DNA of 64,000 nucleotides, taken from Tanypteryx hageni. Lineage: Eukaryota; Arthropoda; Insecta; Odonata; Petaluridae. Where the stretch lies: the NCBI GenBank assembly GCA_028673005.1, contig CM054118.1:86181855-86245854 (forward strand), written 5' to 3'. The translations under genes and the position numbers were made by a program. Shown here one piece after another: positions 11,521 to 23,919 of this stretch. The notes under the pieces were generated by a model. It was not told the DNA's origin. It saw only the letters and a list, made by a program, of their open reading frames with translations, and ran no database searches. Numbering within the stretch: position 1 is the stretch's first letter; each line of letters opens with the position of its first letter.

Positions 11521-13825
11521 AGAAAAATAGAAATTTACGATAGATAAAAAAGAATATCTGCTGAATTTGATGAAAATGGTTTTATACAAGAAAGATTTAG
11601 AAATACGAGCTAAAAATCTATGCGTAGGCATAAAACTTCACTTGGCTCGAGTGTTTAAATATAGCAAGTTAATTTAAATAATTTATTCACATGAGTAAAA
11701 CATTTTTTCAGCTTAATAAATGATACTGTGAGACGCAGATAAAACGAATCATGTAAATTAGTTTTATGACGAGACTCAAAAAGGTGGAAAGCGTCTGAAA
11801 GACGCGTATTTCAGGATGAACTTAAAAAACGCAAGTATGTTTCGCTCCATAGCTTAGGTTAGAAATACATTTATAAATAAATGGATTTATGGCTGTGCGT
11901 ACAGTTATGTATTTACAATAAATTCTTGAATTTTCTTCAATTTGAACCTTCATATTTTCAGCAAATACCCAGATGTAACAAGACATTTTATTGGACTAAA
12001 TGTGATTGTGTACCAATTAGAATGGACAGAGGGCGAGGGCCAAATATTGCATAGCAGGAGTTTTCTACGAACGAATGTGAAGACAAAAATTGTTTGTGAA
12101 AGACAGGAGCGGATGTACAAACTTCCTAGAGTTAGGAAATTAGGGGTAGGGAAGCCTATCTTGAATCCGCTACTGACGACGGCCCTATTTTACTCTGCAA
12201 ATCTTTCTATCACTTGGCCTATGGATATATGTAACTTTTGGCGCATGATCCAGAAATTTTACGCAGAATGGGCTAAAGTACGGATTCGGCGGAGGGCAAT
12301 GGGGGTTCATAAGGAATGGGGGCCGATTACCCGTTCCCTCTTGGATCCTCCAGTGGTGGATGACGAACAGTAGATGAGACAATCTCTTTATTTTTGTCTA
12401 AGCCGCATAAAGGGAGTTTTATGAAAAGTTCGCAGCGGTGATCAACATTAGGCGTCAATTTATAGAATTTCTCATGGTAAAACGGCGAAAGAGTCTTTGG
12501 GTTGTATTTAAATATTTAATTAATTAATAGAATTGGTTAATATTCTGATTTGGAAATGAATACAAATAAGCCATGTATCCATAAAGCTTTCGAGGAAAAC
12601 GCATCCTTAGATTGAGAGAGGAATTGCCTCTATTGATAGCAAGTAAGCCAATCAAATATATCTGAAATTAAATTTACTATTTATAGTTATATGAATCGGT
12701 TGCCAAAGAAAATGCAAAAATAATTCACGTTCAAGATTTGACAAGACAATTTGAAGCCATAAGCAAGATAAATGCGTTTATATTATAGTTAATTTCATAG
12801 ATGTTGTTCCAAAAATATTCGTATTCGTGAATGTCCTCATGTTAAACTGTAATAGTTTGATCATAGTTTTTTTCGGGAAAGTAATGACGAAAGCATAAAA
12901 TCGCTCGAAACATTGTTTGCGCGTGCACGTCACAGTGTGAAACTTCTCGCAATGCTGCGGAGTTAATTTGGTTGCATAAGATTCAGGACAGTGCGCTTTT
13001 TTTCATCGGCGGCGGTCCGCATTGGCGATTGTCGGAGAGCTCGCGTTCCGAAATATCATTTATTTTTCGTTTTAAGGCTTATGTAACATGGGTTATGCCA
13101 AGGATACCAGAAACTGGTAAACAATAGCCAAAGTTTGCATTAAAACCACTAAGGTCGGAAAAATGTTTTTGTAATTTCGAAAGATTTTTATTGTTAAAAA
13201 TATAAAAAAATCATTAGAAATAATAATTAATAAAAAAACTTTATAATATGAAGAAAATAAAATACATGCACATTTCATATTTTGTTCCGTCTTGTATTAA
13301 CAATTGTTTCAATTTCAGGAACGTTTGAAACGCGTAATCTAATCATATCTTGTAAGTCCGCTTAAGGTAATTTTAAGCTTAACTTTGATTTTATGAACTT
13401 CACACCAGTAAATGGCTGCTCACACACGTATACGCTACATAAAAAAGAAATTATTTCTCTGACAAATATCTTAATCTTTGGATAAGTAATTCAATAAGAT
13501 TACCTTATATTAACTCATCTTTCAAAATGTCGTACGTCTGCAAATCTCAAATTAGAGCAGAGAATCAATCTCGTCTATATCAATTTCAGATGTATTTTGA
13601 AATTAACTCTTTCATATTAGTGTGAAAATCTTGAAATCTCTTTTTATTTGACATTGTAATTACTTGATTGCGTCGACAAAGTGCTTCCAAGGGAAATTTA
13701 ATTTAATTTCCGAATCCTTTGAAAGGATTTCACAGCAGAGGAAATGCGAACAACTACTTCCCTTGACTGTATTTTAAAAAATGCTTCAATCTTGCTTCAC
13801 ATTATCTTTAATAAATTTCCCTTTC
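11521..13825. other. No gene seen; possible MITE end near 12160-12370
   Basis: AT-rich DNA. The less AT-rich stretch 12160-12370 contains GAATCCGCTACTG and GGATCCTCCAGTGGTGG, words typical of ends of small hAT-like repeats (compare 46225-46514). I could not pair two ends with a target duplication. Confidence 0.45.
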
Positions 13826-13829
13826 CTTG

Positions 13830-15650
13830 AAGTTTACGATTCAACTCGTTCGAATGACGAGTTATATCTATCAAAACGTGAGATCCCACAACCAAGAAGA
13901 ATCACACAGTTCGAAAAATGGTTTTGACTTCCAAGCATAAAAATCTTGATTTCTTCGCGAACTTCGAAATATCGTCTCAAAACTTTTTCTCGACTTAACC
14001 AGCGAACTTCACTATAGTACAATATGTCGCCATACATTAGAAACAATAGTTTTAATAACAGAGCCAAAGTTCAGTATTTTTTCGCGCGATGACTCTTGAT
14101 GTATTACACATTGTAGATGTATCGGTTTTTTGGCGTTCTTTACCAGCGAAGTGGTAATAGCGGAACGCCTTATGTGCACGTCTGGTCCGTACGTAACTTT
14201 CATCTCCTAAACCGCTGGACGGATTTTAATTTAATTATGTATGAGTGATCGTTTATAAAATTTATCGCCAAATTGTGATTTTGAACTGAATCCGTCAATT
14301 ATAACTTCCACTTTACATAATTATTTTAATAAACTTATACTCGTATCTCGTTAAATGGCATCCATCAAGCTACAATGAAATACCAAACTTTTCTCTCCCT
14401 AGCTCTTATATAATCTGGAAGGTATAGATTAAAAAATTTATTCGGCTAGAGGACAATATTTACTACAAGATAGTCTGCAAGACCACATAATTACGAGTTA
14501 TGGCTTTGGAGATAAAAATTCGAGAAAATCTCGAAAAAACATCGCATATTTTATTTACATCGATCGCGAAGACGGTTCTCTCAGCAAACAACAATTAAAA
14601 ATCCATACATTTCTCTCCCTTGCTCTTATATGATCTGTGAGGTATAGATTACAAAATTTATTTGGATAGAGAACAACATTTACTACAGGATAGTCCCCGA
14701 GACCATATAATTACGAGATAGTTTCGGAGATAAAAATTCGAGAATCGCCCAATTTTTCGATACCGCTTCAAACGTATTTTCCATTAAGAACGCCTTTGAA
14801 TTCCCTGTGTATTCCATTTATGGAGTATACTTTATCATCTTGTATTAATTTAAACATTTCCATTTCATTGTTAGTACTCCCAATAATTCATATATATCTG
14901 TCATATCCCTTGCTCCATTAGTATTAAAACTTTTCTGATCCTTCTAAATAATTTGTAGATCTTCAATTCTTTCAGACACTTTCACACATATATCATCACC
15001 GCTAGTCGTTTATTTGAAGCTTTTAAGTGCTGCTATCTTTTCGGTTTTCTCAAAATTTTCACACATTTCCTGAATAAAAATAAGCAGCCGGGCTGTATCA
15101 GAGACTTACTATCTTCTAGTGCTATAAAACATAAAACTAAGAGCTTTTTCTTTAATTTGAGAAAAAATATTCTATCCCAAGTTTTCAACCCTTCTAGTGA
15201 TTTTATTTGCAAATATGCTTAAACTAACAATAACACATTTTTTACAAACTTCTTCAGATATCTTCATCATGCAGTTTTTCAAACATTCACCATCGGCAAA
15301 TGGTCTTCCTCCGTCAGCGATGAGTTTAGAAAGTGGAAATTTTAGTTCTAACCTAAGCTTTGACTGCTGCCACATTTTAATTGTCACACATTTTTGAAAA
15401 TGTTCTGCTAACTCTCCAAGCTTGTATACACTTTCACTTTCTGCACTCGTACTTTACTTTTTAATGTCCCATCCTTCTCAATATGCTTAATTTTGTAATG
15501 CCTATTTATGTTGTACTCTTTAAACTGCTATAAATTAGATGAGGCACTTTTTCTTTACACGGCACACAGAAACGATAACTTGTCCAATGTTCTTTAAACA
15601 CCCCTTGCTCGTAATCCATGTTGATTAGAACTTTTTCCTTCAGTTTGATC
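13830..15650 (-). pseudogene. Second hAT transposase relic, ZBED5-like
   Basis: Minus-strand decayed transposase. Reading leftwards, about 15600-15470 gives FKEHWTSYRFCVPCKEK and then His residues of a BED finger. 15387-15172 gives SKLIADGGRPFADGE and ANKITRRVENLG, the linker typical of ZBED5-like transposases (KHGKPFTdGE ... vSRRIddLa). About 15110-14900 contains SDTARLLIFIQEMCENF and TTSGDDICVKVSERIEDL from the RNase H-like core. 14203-14012 has LQCVIHQE. 14067-13834 has EVRWLSREKVLRRYFEVREE. Numerous stops and frameshifts break it, and a repeated segment at about 14215-14765 splits it. It is related to, but clearly diverged from, the plus-strand relic at 1465-3530. Confidence 0.8.
14215..14765. 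repeat. Insertion with 220-bp tandem repeat inside the hAT relic
   Basis: Two direct copies of a unit of about 220 bp. TTTCTCTCCCTAGCTCTTAT at about 14390 corresponds to TTTCTCTCCCTTGCTCTTAT at about 14610. Both continue with GGTATAGATTA, GAACAAnATTTACTAC-like words and GAGATAAAAATTCGAGAA. The block sits between two parts of the minus-strand hAT relic, so it is probably a later non-autonomous insertion. Its left part has the phrase AAACCGCTGGACGGATTTTA, common in insect satellite-like mobile repeats. Exact ends are not determined. Confidence 0.6.
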
Positions 15651-15659
15651 TCCTGAATT

Positions 15660-17580
15660 CACACCCTAAATTGTGAAACACATTGCCCTAATACTGTAAG
15701 AGTTGGTAGGAGTATACACATAAATCTTAACTTTAAAGATCATGTTAAAAATATGTCGGTGTTTTTTCCCAATAAATATTTTAAGGAATTAAAATCTTCG
15801 ATAACATTAGCACATACATTCTCATTATTTCGTCAGCCAGAATGAAATAAGCAATTGGGGTATTTATTAGGGATCCTATCGCATAAGCATAATATTTCAT
15901 TCAAGGTGTGATCGAGATCAGCGCGGAAGATAAAAGCCCTTCTAACTTCTAGCGAAGTTGTATATTCAGATATCCAGTGGAAACTTCCTTGAATAGATTT
16001 CGGTAAAGCGATCCTGTGAAACAAAACAACTTAAGATTGGCAGAGGGCGCCACTTCCGCTCGCCAGACGGCGCGCTAAGTGGAGTTTCATTAAGGACGGC
16101 GGCGGGCGTTTCTCTTTAACGCGGCTGCACAGTATGGAGAAGCGAGAAAGGGTTTTTTCTTTTTCACTTTTCCTCCGTTTCCCTTCTCTCTTTCCTTGCC
16201 GAACTTTGAGAAGCTTCCGAAAAACATCGTAGGTGTGATGGGATAGAATATTTTGGAATACCACAATAAATTTAATTATCTCAGGTAAATAAGAAAATCG
16301 AAAATATCCAGAGACTTCTTATTCGAAACAATAAAAACTACTTTTAAACTGTTCGAATAACAATCATCTACCATCATATATTGTGTTTAAACGAAAGCCT
16401 TTGGTGAAACTTTAATATTTTATATTTGCTCCCACCCCATTTCCTAATAAAATAAACATGGGATCCAAATGTGTAAAGCGAATCAATATCAAAGAAAATT
16501 TGAGTAAACAATGTAAGATAGATCAGCGAAGGGGAAAAATTAATGTTTGTTTTACGTACTAGTATACGTATGAATTCTTATACCAGTAATTAAACCAAGC
16601 TCTTCGTGGTATGCAAGCGTAAACAGTGATACGTTCATAGGAGCTGTACATAAACAGTGACATGCGCCTGAGGGGATTTATCCGGCGAGAAATCCGTGTC
16701 AACTTAGTAAATAGTAAAAAATCTTTAAATGATACATCTTTGCAACATTGTTGCCATATTTTTATGGGTTTTTTTCAGAGGTGGTGAAAACTGATAGTAT
16801 GTAGCAGTGGTGTGTAAACTGAGGATCACGAAAGAATTGACAGTTGGCGCTTCGCCTATTTATTTTTGGAGGTGAAACGTAAGCCTAAGAGAGTTTACCT
16901 AGAAGGCTCTGACTTAGGGAAGAAACTACGCAAACTAATATAAAATTAAAACATTTATATGATGTATATTTGTAGCAATATAGCCATATTTTGACAGATG
17001 AGTAATTCACTAGTTAAGAAAAACAAAAGAAGACTGAACTTTGGAATTATACTTTACGGTGTAAAATGTCAACGAGGTAGAGCTAGTTGGAAGAGTCGAG
17101 TTCTTAGGGAATTTTGCCAAGACGAAAGTCATTTTCAAATTGAGACATTAGGAGTCTTCAAAGAGCAGAATGGGAGGAGATATTGGAGAGGAGGGCTGCA
17201 TGGGAGTTCGTTACAAAGGCTAAATTTATGCTGACGTTCGTATCTGCTATTTCATTTATTTCGTAGAGGCGTGGAACTAGATATCAAAAGTGAAACAACA
17301 GTTTAAAGAAAATAATAATGTACGATAAAAATCCCCAAGCTTCTTGGCCCTTTGTCAAAATGTGGTAAAATCAGACGTTATCTATTAACTTTATGAACAT
17401 TCTAAAATGAGAAAATTTGTATATATCCACTTTTAAGTGAAAATATACAAACTTTCTTAATTTAAAATATGGAAAGATTCCATAATTTAACGCCTGCAAC
17501 TGTAAAATTTGTTAAAACTTTATGAAGATTCTGCATAAGATGAATGCAGAAAAATGAACAAAAGTTTGTACTTGAAAAAA
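15660..17580. other. No gene seen
   Basis: Mostly AT-rich. A GC-richer island at about 16030-16110 and small ORFs (for example plus 16998-17234) have no domain I recognise. Confidence 0.55.
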
Positions 17581-18009
17581 CCTGAACTCATATCTTTCAT
17601 TTGGAAGAAGACTGTTACAACTCAACAAGTAGTAAATTTTCAGGAGAAGCAAATTAAAATTTGTGTAAACTGAAATGTCGATTACTCTACATTGCAAAGT
17701 TGCAACGGCAAGCAAGTTTATGTGTAAAAAGTAGATGCTATGTACTACATTTAGCCGAAATTGTTTTTGATTCACCCTCAATTACAACCTCTAAAATTTC
17801 GTTTTTAACCCTAGTTCAGACTTGTGACACCCTTCTCCTAAAAATAAATTTTATTTTTGTAGGTAAATTAATGAACAATTATCATGAAATAAGTGTACTT
17901 GCAAACAAAGTTACAAAAGAAACAATTATTATGTCATTGTGACAAATTTACAATGAACAATCAATTCAATAATAGTATGGAGGTGAATACAAAGAACAAT
18001 AATTATTAA

Positions 18010-20068
18010 AGAAAAAAAAATGCTAAAAAAGCTACAAATTTTTGTAATAATCGTAATAGTAATTTGGAAGTTTTTTTTATTAAGGAAAATAATCCTTGCT
18101 TTTTGGCCTCAGTAATGCCCACCTTGTGCGCATAGGCACACTTCAGTTTCAAACTGCGAGGATCAGCTAATTTTCTTCTAGGACTTTGAATGCACACAGT
18201 ATGAAAGTCTTTTTCACTGTAGGAAGTTTTATAAAAAAATTTCCTGGATGCTCTTTCTTTACCATGAGAACTCTGACGTCTGAAATTTTGACGAGTTGGT
18301 CTTCGGTGTTTCTAAAGTTGTTGTCCTTGATACCCAGATCAGCAGCTATGGCTTCCAGGTCATAGAAATCTTAATAACACAGTTCTTCTATTGCGTAAGG
18401 TTTGCCAGTTTTCTTGGCAGACCTTATAAGGCTGACATACTGCTCGGAAACATAGATAGGCAAGGATTTTTTGCATTTGCTAATGTGCCTTTTAATGGGC
18501 ACTGTCCTCTTCGTTTTGAGTGTGGCCGGTAACTACAAATTTATGCGTTATGAACTTTATGGGCTCCTATTTCAAAACGGCATTGATGTACAACAGAATA
18601 ATAAATCTATTCTTATATTTCCCGGCGCAGTTGTCAGAATAGAAGACAGCATGTTGTGGGTCTTTCTTTCCATCAGTTGAATTAAAAGCGTTTTCATGTA
18701 AACACTCTAGGTACCACCATACGCAGGAATCGGTTTCATTTACTCCTCTGTGGGCTTGTCCCTCGTGCCACCATACGTTTGCAACTCGTACATTGTTAAA
18801 TTCAACACATTCAATTTAGATACATAATAGAAAGACGATGCATCTCCTGCTGGACATGGCAACACAGCTTGCAGGTCGTATACTGCCACTGCGTTATCTG
18901 AATTTTTGTCGTTTTTCTTTTCTATCTCTTTCAGGTGGGTGTTGTAATTTTCTTGAAGTTGTTCTTTGTCTTTTCCTTCTGCGTTCGTAAATGCAAGACA
19001 CAGTATGCATTGGTCCTTTTTTGGGTTGAAAAACCTAGATTAAATTCTTCGTTAAAAATTGTATAATACATGAGGTAGTTCGCGTACGAAACGTTCTGTT
19101 CTTCATACGGTTTCTTATAATCCCTGTAGAAATCTGTCACAGATTTTCCGCCTTCTGTGTATTCCTTCTTTGTATGAGAGCGGTATCAATTTAATGTGTT
19201 TTCTGACGCCTTCTTTAATGTCTTCTGGTACTGTCAAATGATTGCTGCATTTACCTCTCGATTCTTCTAAAATTATCCCTCCATTTAAAGAATCTCTTTT
19301 ATGTACTACCGTTTGTATGATTCTGCCGTTAATGCCTAATGTAGCTAGAAAAATGTGTTTTCAAACACGTAACTTTTGCCCATTACAATCCAAGTAAAAA
19401 GCGTTATTAAGACGACGGAGACTGTTTGCCTTCTCATGTCTGTACTTCGGGTTCACAGTTGTCATGATCGCTGATATGAAATCACGCTGTCTCTGCAAAT
19501 CTGCCTATCCCCAATAGTCCTGAAAAATTTTTTGTTCTATTGTCCTCTGTAAATTTCGTGGAACACTTCAGTCGGCACTTATCATTATAGAGAGGTAACA
19601 GCTGTTTAGAATCCCTTGTTACCTTTATTCTTTCTTGAGTTCCGTCATCTTTTTTTATCACCCGCACAGATGTATAACTTTGTCCACAGTTTCTGAGCCG
19701 TTTCGCTTCATTATTTTGCCATTTATCTCGGTTGCTTTTTCGTTTCCTACCCTTCTTTTCTACTTCACAAGGATATTTCACTTTCCTACCTTTTCCTCAT
19801 CTGGTGTATTTATGGATTCCTCATTGTGATAGCGTTCATCGGTTTCGTCGCCATCAGAATCTCTGGTGGTCTCGTCACCATCAAAATCGCTGGAAGACGA
19901 GGTGGATGAGGAAGACACCGTAAAATCTGGATCAGCATCTGAATCGCCTGGACCAAAAGTTTCGAGAATACTTCCATCACTATCTGAAGCATCACAGTCA
20001 TTGTTTATGTTTTTGTCAGGCGGTGAATCAAACGAGACGCTTCCTGGAACAAAAAAATTATAGGACAT
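18010..20068 (-). pseudogene. Transposon-borne protein relic, conserved arthropod family without a name I can assign
   Basis: The N-terminus (20068-19778) is acidic (DSDGSILETFGPGDSDADPD, then serine-rich). A basic block with KGRKRKSNRDKWQNNEAKRL and a Cys motif CRLKCSTKFTED follows (19781-19482). 19140-18931 has VSYANYLMYYTIFNEEFNLG. About 18870-18510 yields frames with LPAG, QAHRGVNETDSCVWWYLE and VFYSDNCAGKYKN, then HKFVVTGHTQNEEDSAH. 18460-18010 gives YVSEQYVSLIRSAKKTGKPY and NNFRNTEDQLVKIS. The FYSDNCxGQNKN and SGHxxNExD blocks belong to a protein family very common in insect genomes as repetitive loci; I infer it is a transposase, with Asp/His residues possibly catalytic. Several stops and frameshifts break it. 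Its position inside matching inverted repeats supports a transposon origin. Confidence 0.7.
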
Positions 20069-21079
20069 TTAATATACTAATGTATGAATAACTGTAGTAC
20101 GTTTTTGCTCCATTATAATAACATGATATTATTGCTACCTTGGTTCTGAACTGCGTCTATGTTGGTACTGCAGGCTCTTGGCTTCTACTTGCCAAATCTG
20201 TTGCTTTCTGGCTGATACTTCCTGAAACACGATGATCACTGTATATAAAACTGTTTAAAGTGCCATACATTCAATAATTTCTCTTTAAACAATACACCAA
20301 CCTTTCTCAGGCACATCGGTATCCTGGATTCCATTCAGATTTTTCTTATTGCAGCTTGGTTCTGTAATATTCCAAACAGCTCTTTCGATATTATTCTGAT
20401 CTTTCCGCATATGTGGTGATTCCTTTGTTCCCTGGCCAGTTTAAATTGGTTTGGCTGGAGCCTAACATAGTTCACGCGGCTAAAACGAGCAATATAACAA
20501 AATAAGTTCAAAATTTACTTTGTGCGCAGTTTTTTTCATCAAGAGTATCACAACTCAACATATAACTGTAACGGCAATCTTTTGATAAAATAAATTCACA
20601 TAATATTTTTGGAGAACAGTGGCACATCTCTAAATACAACAAGATAAATAAAAAATATTCAAATTGCTTTTAAGAGAAAACTGGCACATCTCAAAATAAT
20701 ACTTGGAAGCAATAAAATAAACAAACAAATTATTCTCACTTTATGAACAATACTGTCGCAACTCAAAATATTACGGTCTTCCGTAAAAAAATTATACAGA
20801 ATCAACAACACTTGGCTAAATGCGACACTCTTCCCAGAAAAAGAGACCTTATCACGACGACGAAGACTGGGGCGACTGAATTGTGACTCTATTGCTCATA
20901 GCACCTTGCAATCTTTAGCCAAAACCAAACCGGCACAAGTGCTATGTAGCGGCTAACAAATGAGTTCAACTTGTGACACTTTTCTCCACAAAAATATTGC
21001 TCTTTTGGAGTTGTCTTATATCAAATAGTGAGAAGTGATGAATTTTGAGTTGTGACGGTCTTCTTCCAAATGAGCGATA

Positions 21080-22283
21080 TACAGGGTGTTTCTGAAATAC
21101 GCGGAAATATTTCAGGAGCATAATCTATGACAAAAACAAAGAAAAAAGCTATATGACCATGGGTCCTTGGACGCTTGGTTTTTTAGGTATGACATAGTTA
21201 ACCCTCATACCCTGGAGGAAAAGGCACCTACAGAGAGACCTCCCGCATTACACGCCTCTCTTCACTAGACCCAGGATTTACTCGTGACGGCTTCATCAAC
21301 TAACACCATCAGCATTCGTGGTCTGATGTCAATCCACATGAAATTCTGCACTCGTGACATCAGCAGCGGTTTTCGATAAATGAATGGGCGGGCGTACTGT
21401 GGGATCGACTGATTGAGCCTTGCTTCACCCATCACAGACTGACAGGAGCAGTGTATCAGGAATTTTTACGAAACAACCTGTCAGAATTAATAGAAGACGT
21501 CCCAATGCAGACAAGAGCGTGCATGTGGTTTATGCACGATAGTGCACCAACTCATTTTAGTCGTGCAGTGAGGATATTTTTGAATGACGTATCCGAAACG
21601 ATGGGTAGATCGAGGTGGGCCCACCGCGTGGCCCGCAAGATCGCCCTATTTGAACTCGATGGAGTTTTACGTCAGGGGGCACCTAAACAGTGTTGTGTAC
21701 GAAACGCCCGTGAACAACGTAATGGCATTACAAGGGAGCCGCGTGTGAAGTTGTTCGTAGAAGAGATGGAGTTTTTGAGCGCCTGCGACGATCTCTGATG
21801 AGACGGACAGCAGTCTGTGCTGAGGTACAAGACCGACATTTTGAGCATTTGTTGTGAATTGTTTGCAGCTGTACTGTACTGTACTGTAATTATCTTGGAA
21901 TAAACTGTAGTACTTGCAATGTACTAAATGAACACTTTCACGGACGGCATTAAGCGTTCTTTTTTCTCGTCTCCTCCTTATTCTTCCTTTCTCCTTTCAT
22001 CTATCAAATGGTCCACACAACACACTATCTGTAGGCGCCTTTCCTTCCAGAGTATGATAATTAATTTTGTCATAACTCAAAAACCAAGCGTCCAAGGACC
22101 CATGTTAGCTATTCATTGCACTACCTCTTAGATACCCATTGCACGTAGGCAAGAGGTGAATCAGCTTGGACCATACATAGTATGTGACCTTTAAGAAACC
22201 CATGTTTATAAAGCTTTTTTCTTTGTTTTTGTTCATAGATTACAACCCTGAAATATTGCCGTGTATTTCAGAAACACTCTGTG
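21080..22283 (+). mobile_element. Mariner-like (Tc1/IS630 superfamily) element, nested, TA target duplication
   Basis: A 1204-bp element. The left end TACAGGGTGTTTCTGAAATA mirrors the right end TATTTCAGAAACACTCTGTG; similarity continues inward (ATAATCTATGAC, GTCCTTGGACGCTTGGTTTT and their complements near 22075-22245). TA at 21078-21079 and 22284-22285 is the target duplication. Removing the element rejoins the inverted repeat of the host transposon, which proves the insertion site. The element is shorter than a full mariner and encodes only part of a transposase. Confidence 0.85.
21310..21845 (+). pseudogene. Truncated mariner/DUF4817-type transposase
   Basis: About 21310-21450 gives WSDVNPHEI, RFSINEWAGVLWDRLIEP, then LTGAVYQEFLRNNLSEL from the intact frame at 21451-21798. 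That frame contains MWFMHDSAPTHFSRAVRIFL, the conserved block around the second catalytic Asp of this IS630-like group (usual form MWFMHDGAPAHFSRAVR). The DNA-binding N-terminal half is missing. The region after the second Asp, where WPPRSPDLTPLDFFLWG is expected, is scrambled by frameshifts. It cannot be catalytically complete. Confidence 0.8.
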
Positions 22284-22719
22284 TATGAGTACCGGATAAA
22301 TGCGCCTTTACTATATGTCGAGCTTTCCATGGATTAAATTAAAGCGCAATTCACGAGTCGCTTGTTAATTCTATAGTCTGACTTTTATTAATAATTATTC
22401 TCAGTTAAATATTTTTCTAAAGATTCTATAGTTTAAAAACCTAATACTGATTTAATCTTACTGATTTATTTTTGTTGAAGTAATTTACGCGCGGTATTAA
22501 GTTCAACAATACATGTATGCTAAGCATTTTCTGCCTTTGCTTGTTTAATGTATCGTTTAACAACCCAACAGCAAGACTTTATATTTATTTTCCAGTTTTT
22601 AGAGACTACATGAATCTGTTCTCTTTCAGATTCCTATGTTTGCTCAATTATACTGCTAAGCGGTGAAAATTTTTAATTTTAAAATAGTATTTATTTTTCC
22701 TCATTTTTGTTGAGGTGAA

Positions 22720-23300
22720 GCACCTCACCAAGATCTCCATTTCCTAAAAAGCCTTTATGCTTATGAAAGAATAAACCCTGATATATCTCGAGTGACGCTA
22801 AAAAAAGTTTTGAGGATCCTTTGGTACTTAACCGAGGAAGCAGTGGCACTGTCATTCCTCGATGAAAAAATTAACTTAGAAACAAAAAGACTAATTACAG
22901 AAGCAATAAATAACCATGAAGATACTTATTAGATAAGCAAACGACTCGGTGTGTGCGTGCAAGAAGTAAGCCTGTTTCCAAAGAAGGAAATTAGTGATTT
23001 CATATCCAAAAACACAAAGACGTTTTTTGGACGGTTCAACATTTCAACTGGCTTTCTTGAATGCGATCCTTCTACCTGGGAGTGCCGCAATGATTTTCTT
23101 CAAGGGCTGATAGTTGTTCAAGATCTTCAAGTTGTCAATGACGCAGCGGAAAGGGGAATAATAATTAAGGGAGATTCAAACAATATATTAACGAAAAACG
23201 AGGAACAAAAGCAGTTCGTTTTACAGGTGGTGAAAGTTTATCGTCGTCGATTTCCAGTCACTGAAAAAATGTGTTATCTAAAATATGATTATGAATACAA
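22720..23300 (+). pseudogene. C-terminal fragment of a conserved TE-associated protein (family unnamed)
   Basis: The plus-strand reading gives RVTLKKVLRILWYLTEEAVA, LSFLDEKINLETKRL, one stop near 22930, then VQEVSLFPKKEISDFISKNT. Further on comes DLQVVNDAAERGIIIKGDSN followed by NILTKNEEQKQFVLQVVKVY. The block VNDxAERGVxLIxDFNxxLTKxExQKQxLLQVVxxYR recurs in repetitive loci of insects and cnidarians as the end of a larger uncharacterised protein. Here only the end survives. Its function is unknown; a transposon origin is inferred from copy number as I recall it, not from anything in this window. The open part 22951-23364 overruns the conserved block into AT-rich sequence. Confidence 0.6.
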
Positions 23301-23919
23301 GCTACATTATTTTATTCTTTTTTGTTTGCTTATTTTTCAGTATTTTAAAATAAATCGTATATGAAAATGTAATTTATGAAGTATGTAATTAATAAAGTTG
23401 TTCCAAGTATATTTCCTTGTGCCTAGAATTTCTATAGAACTAAAAGCAAGCGTCTTGAGGCACTGGTTACTGCTGATGAAGTCTCTTCAAATTTTGGGCG
23501 TTACATTAAAAGCCTAAATAGAAAATAAATAGAGGGTGCGATAAAAAAAGTTTGAAAAAAATTTCCCATACATCTAAGGACCACCCTAATGAACATTCAA
23601 AGTGCTTTTTCCACAAATAAATTCGAATGCGATATGTATTATTTAATGGTTTTAGCGGTTACAAATGCGTCATTTAAAAAAGACAAATATGAATCCAAAA
23701 CGCGCAGTTTAAAAGCAGAGGTGAGTGAGAAGCGGAATCGAAGTGGAATAATTGTGTTTGACGGATGAAAGTTGCAAACAACGAAAGGAGGAGGAGGTGA
23801 AGAAAGGGAGGGGAAGGGAGGGAGTGGAGAGGTCGGGTGCAAATTTATAAAGGATGAGGCCGAAGTCGATCTGCCACGAGCGCGTTTTAAATCCTATTTA
23901 TATCATCATCGGCCCTTTT

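Larger units (their letters stand above)
17581..22295. mobile_element. DNA transposon relic of about 3.5 kb (unnamed family), interrupted by a nested mariner
   Basis: The left inverted repeat at about 17581-17620 reads CCTGAACTCATATCTTTCAT and continues TTGGAAGAAGACTGTTACAA. The reverse complement of the right end, after removing the nested element at 21080-22283, reads CCGGTACTCATATCGCTCAT and continues TTGGAAGAAGACCGTCACAA. Subterminal regions carry repeated motifs such as ACTGTTACAACTCAA, CTGGCACATCTCAAAATA, CAGTGGCACATCTCTAAATA and CTGTCGCAACTCAAAATA (about 20545-20780, 21040-21060, 17610), probably transposase-binding sites. The enclosed protein relic is at 18010-20068. Outer ends are approximate; no target duplication was identified. 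Confidence 0.75.

Noticed and set aside
18010..20068. PiggyBac transposase
   Set aside because: The acidic start suggested it, but the later blocks (basic KRKSNRDKW, FYSDNCAGKYKN, VVTGHTQNE) do not fit the piggyBac DDE domain.
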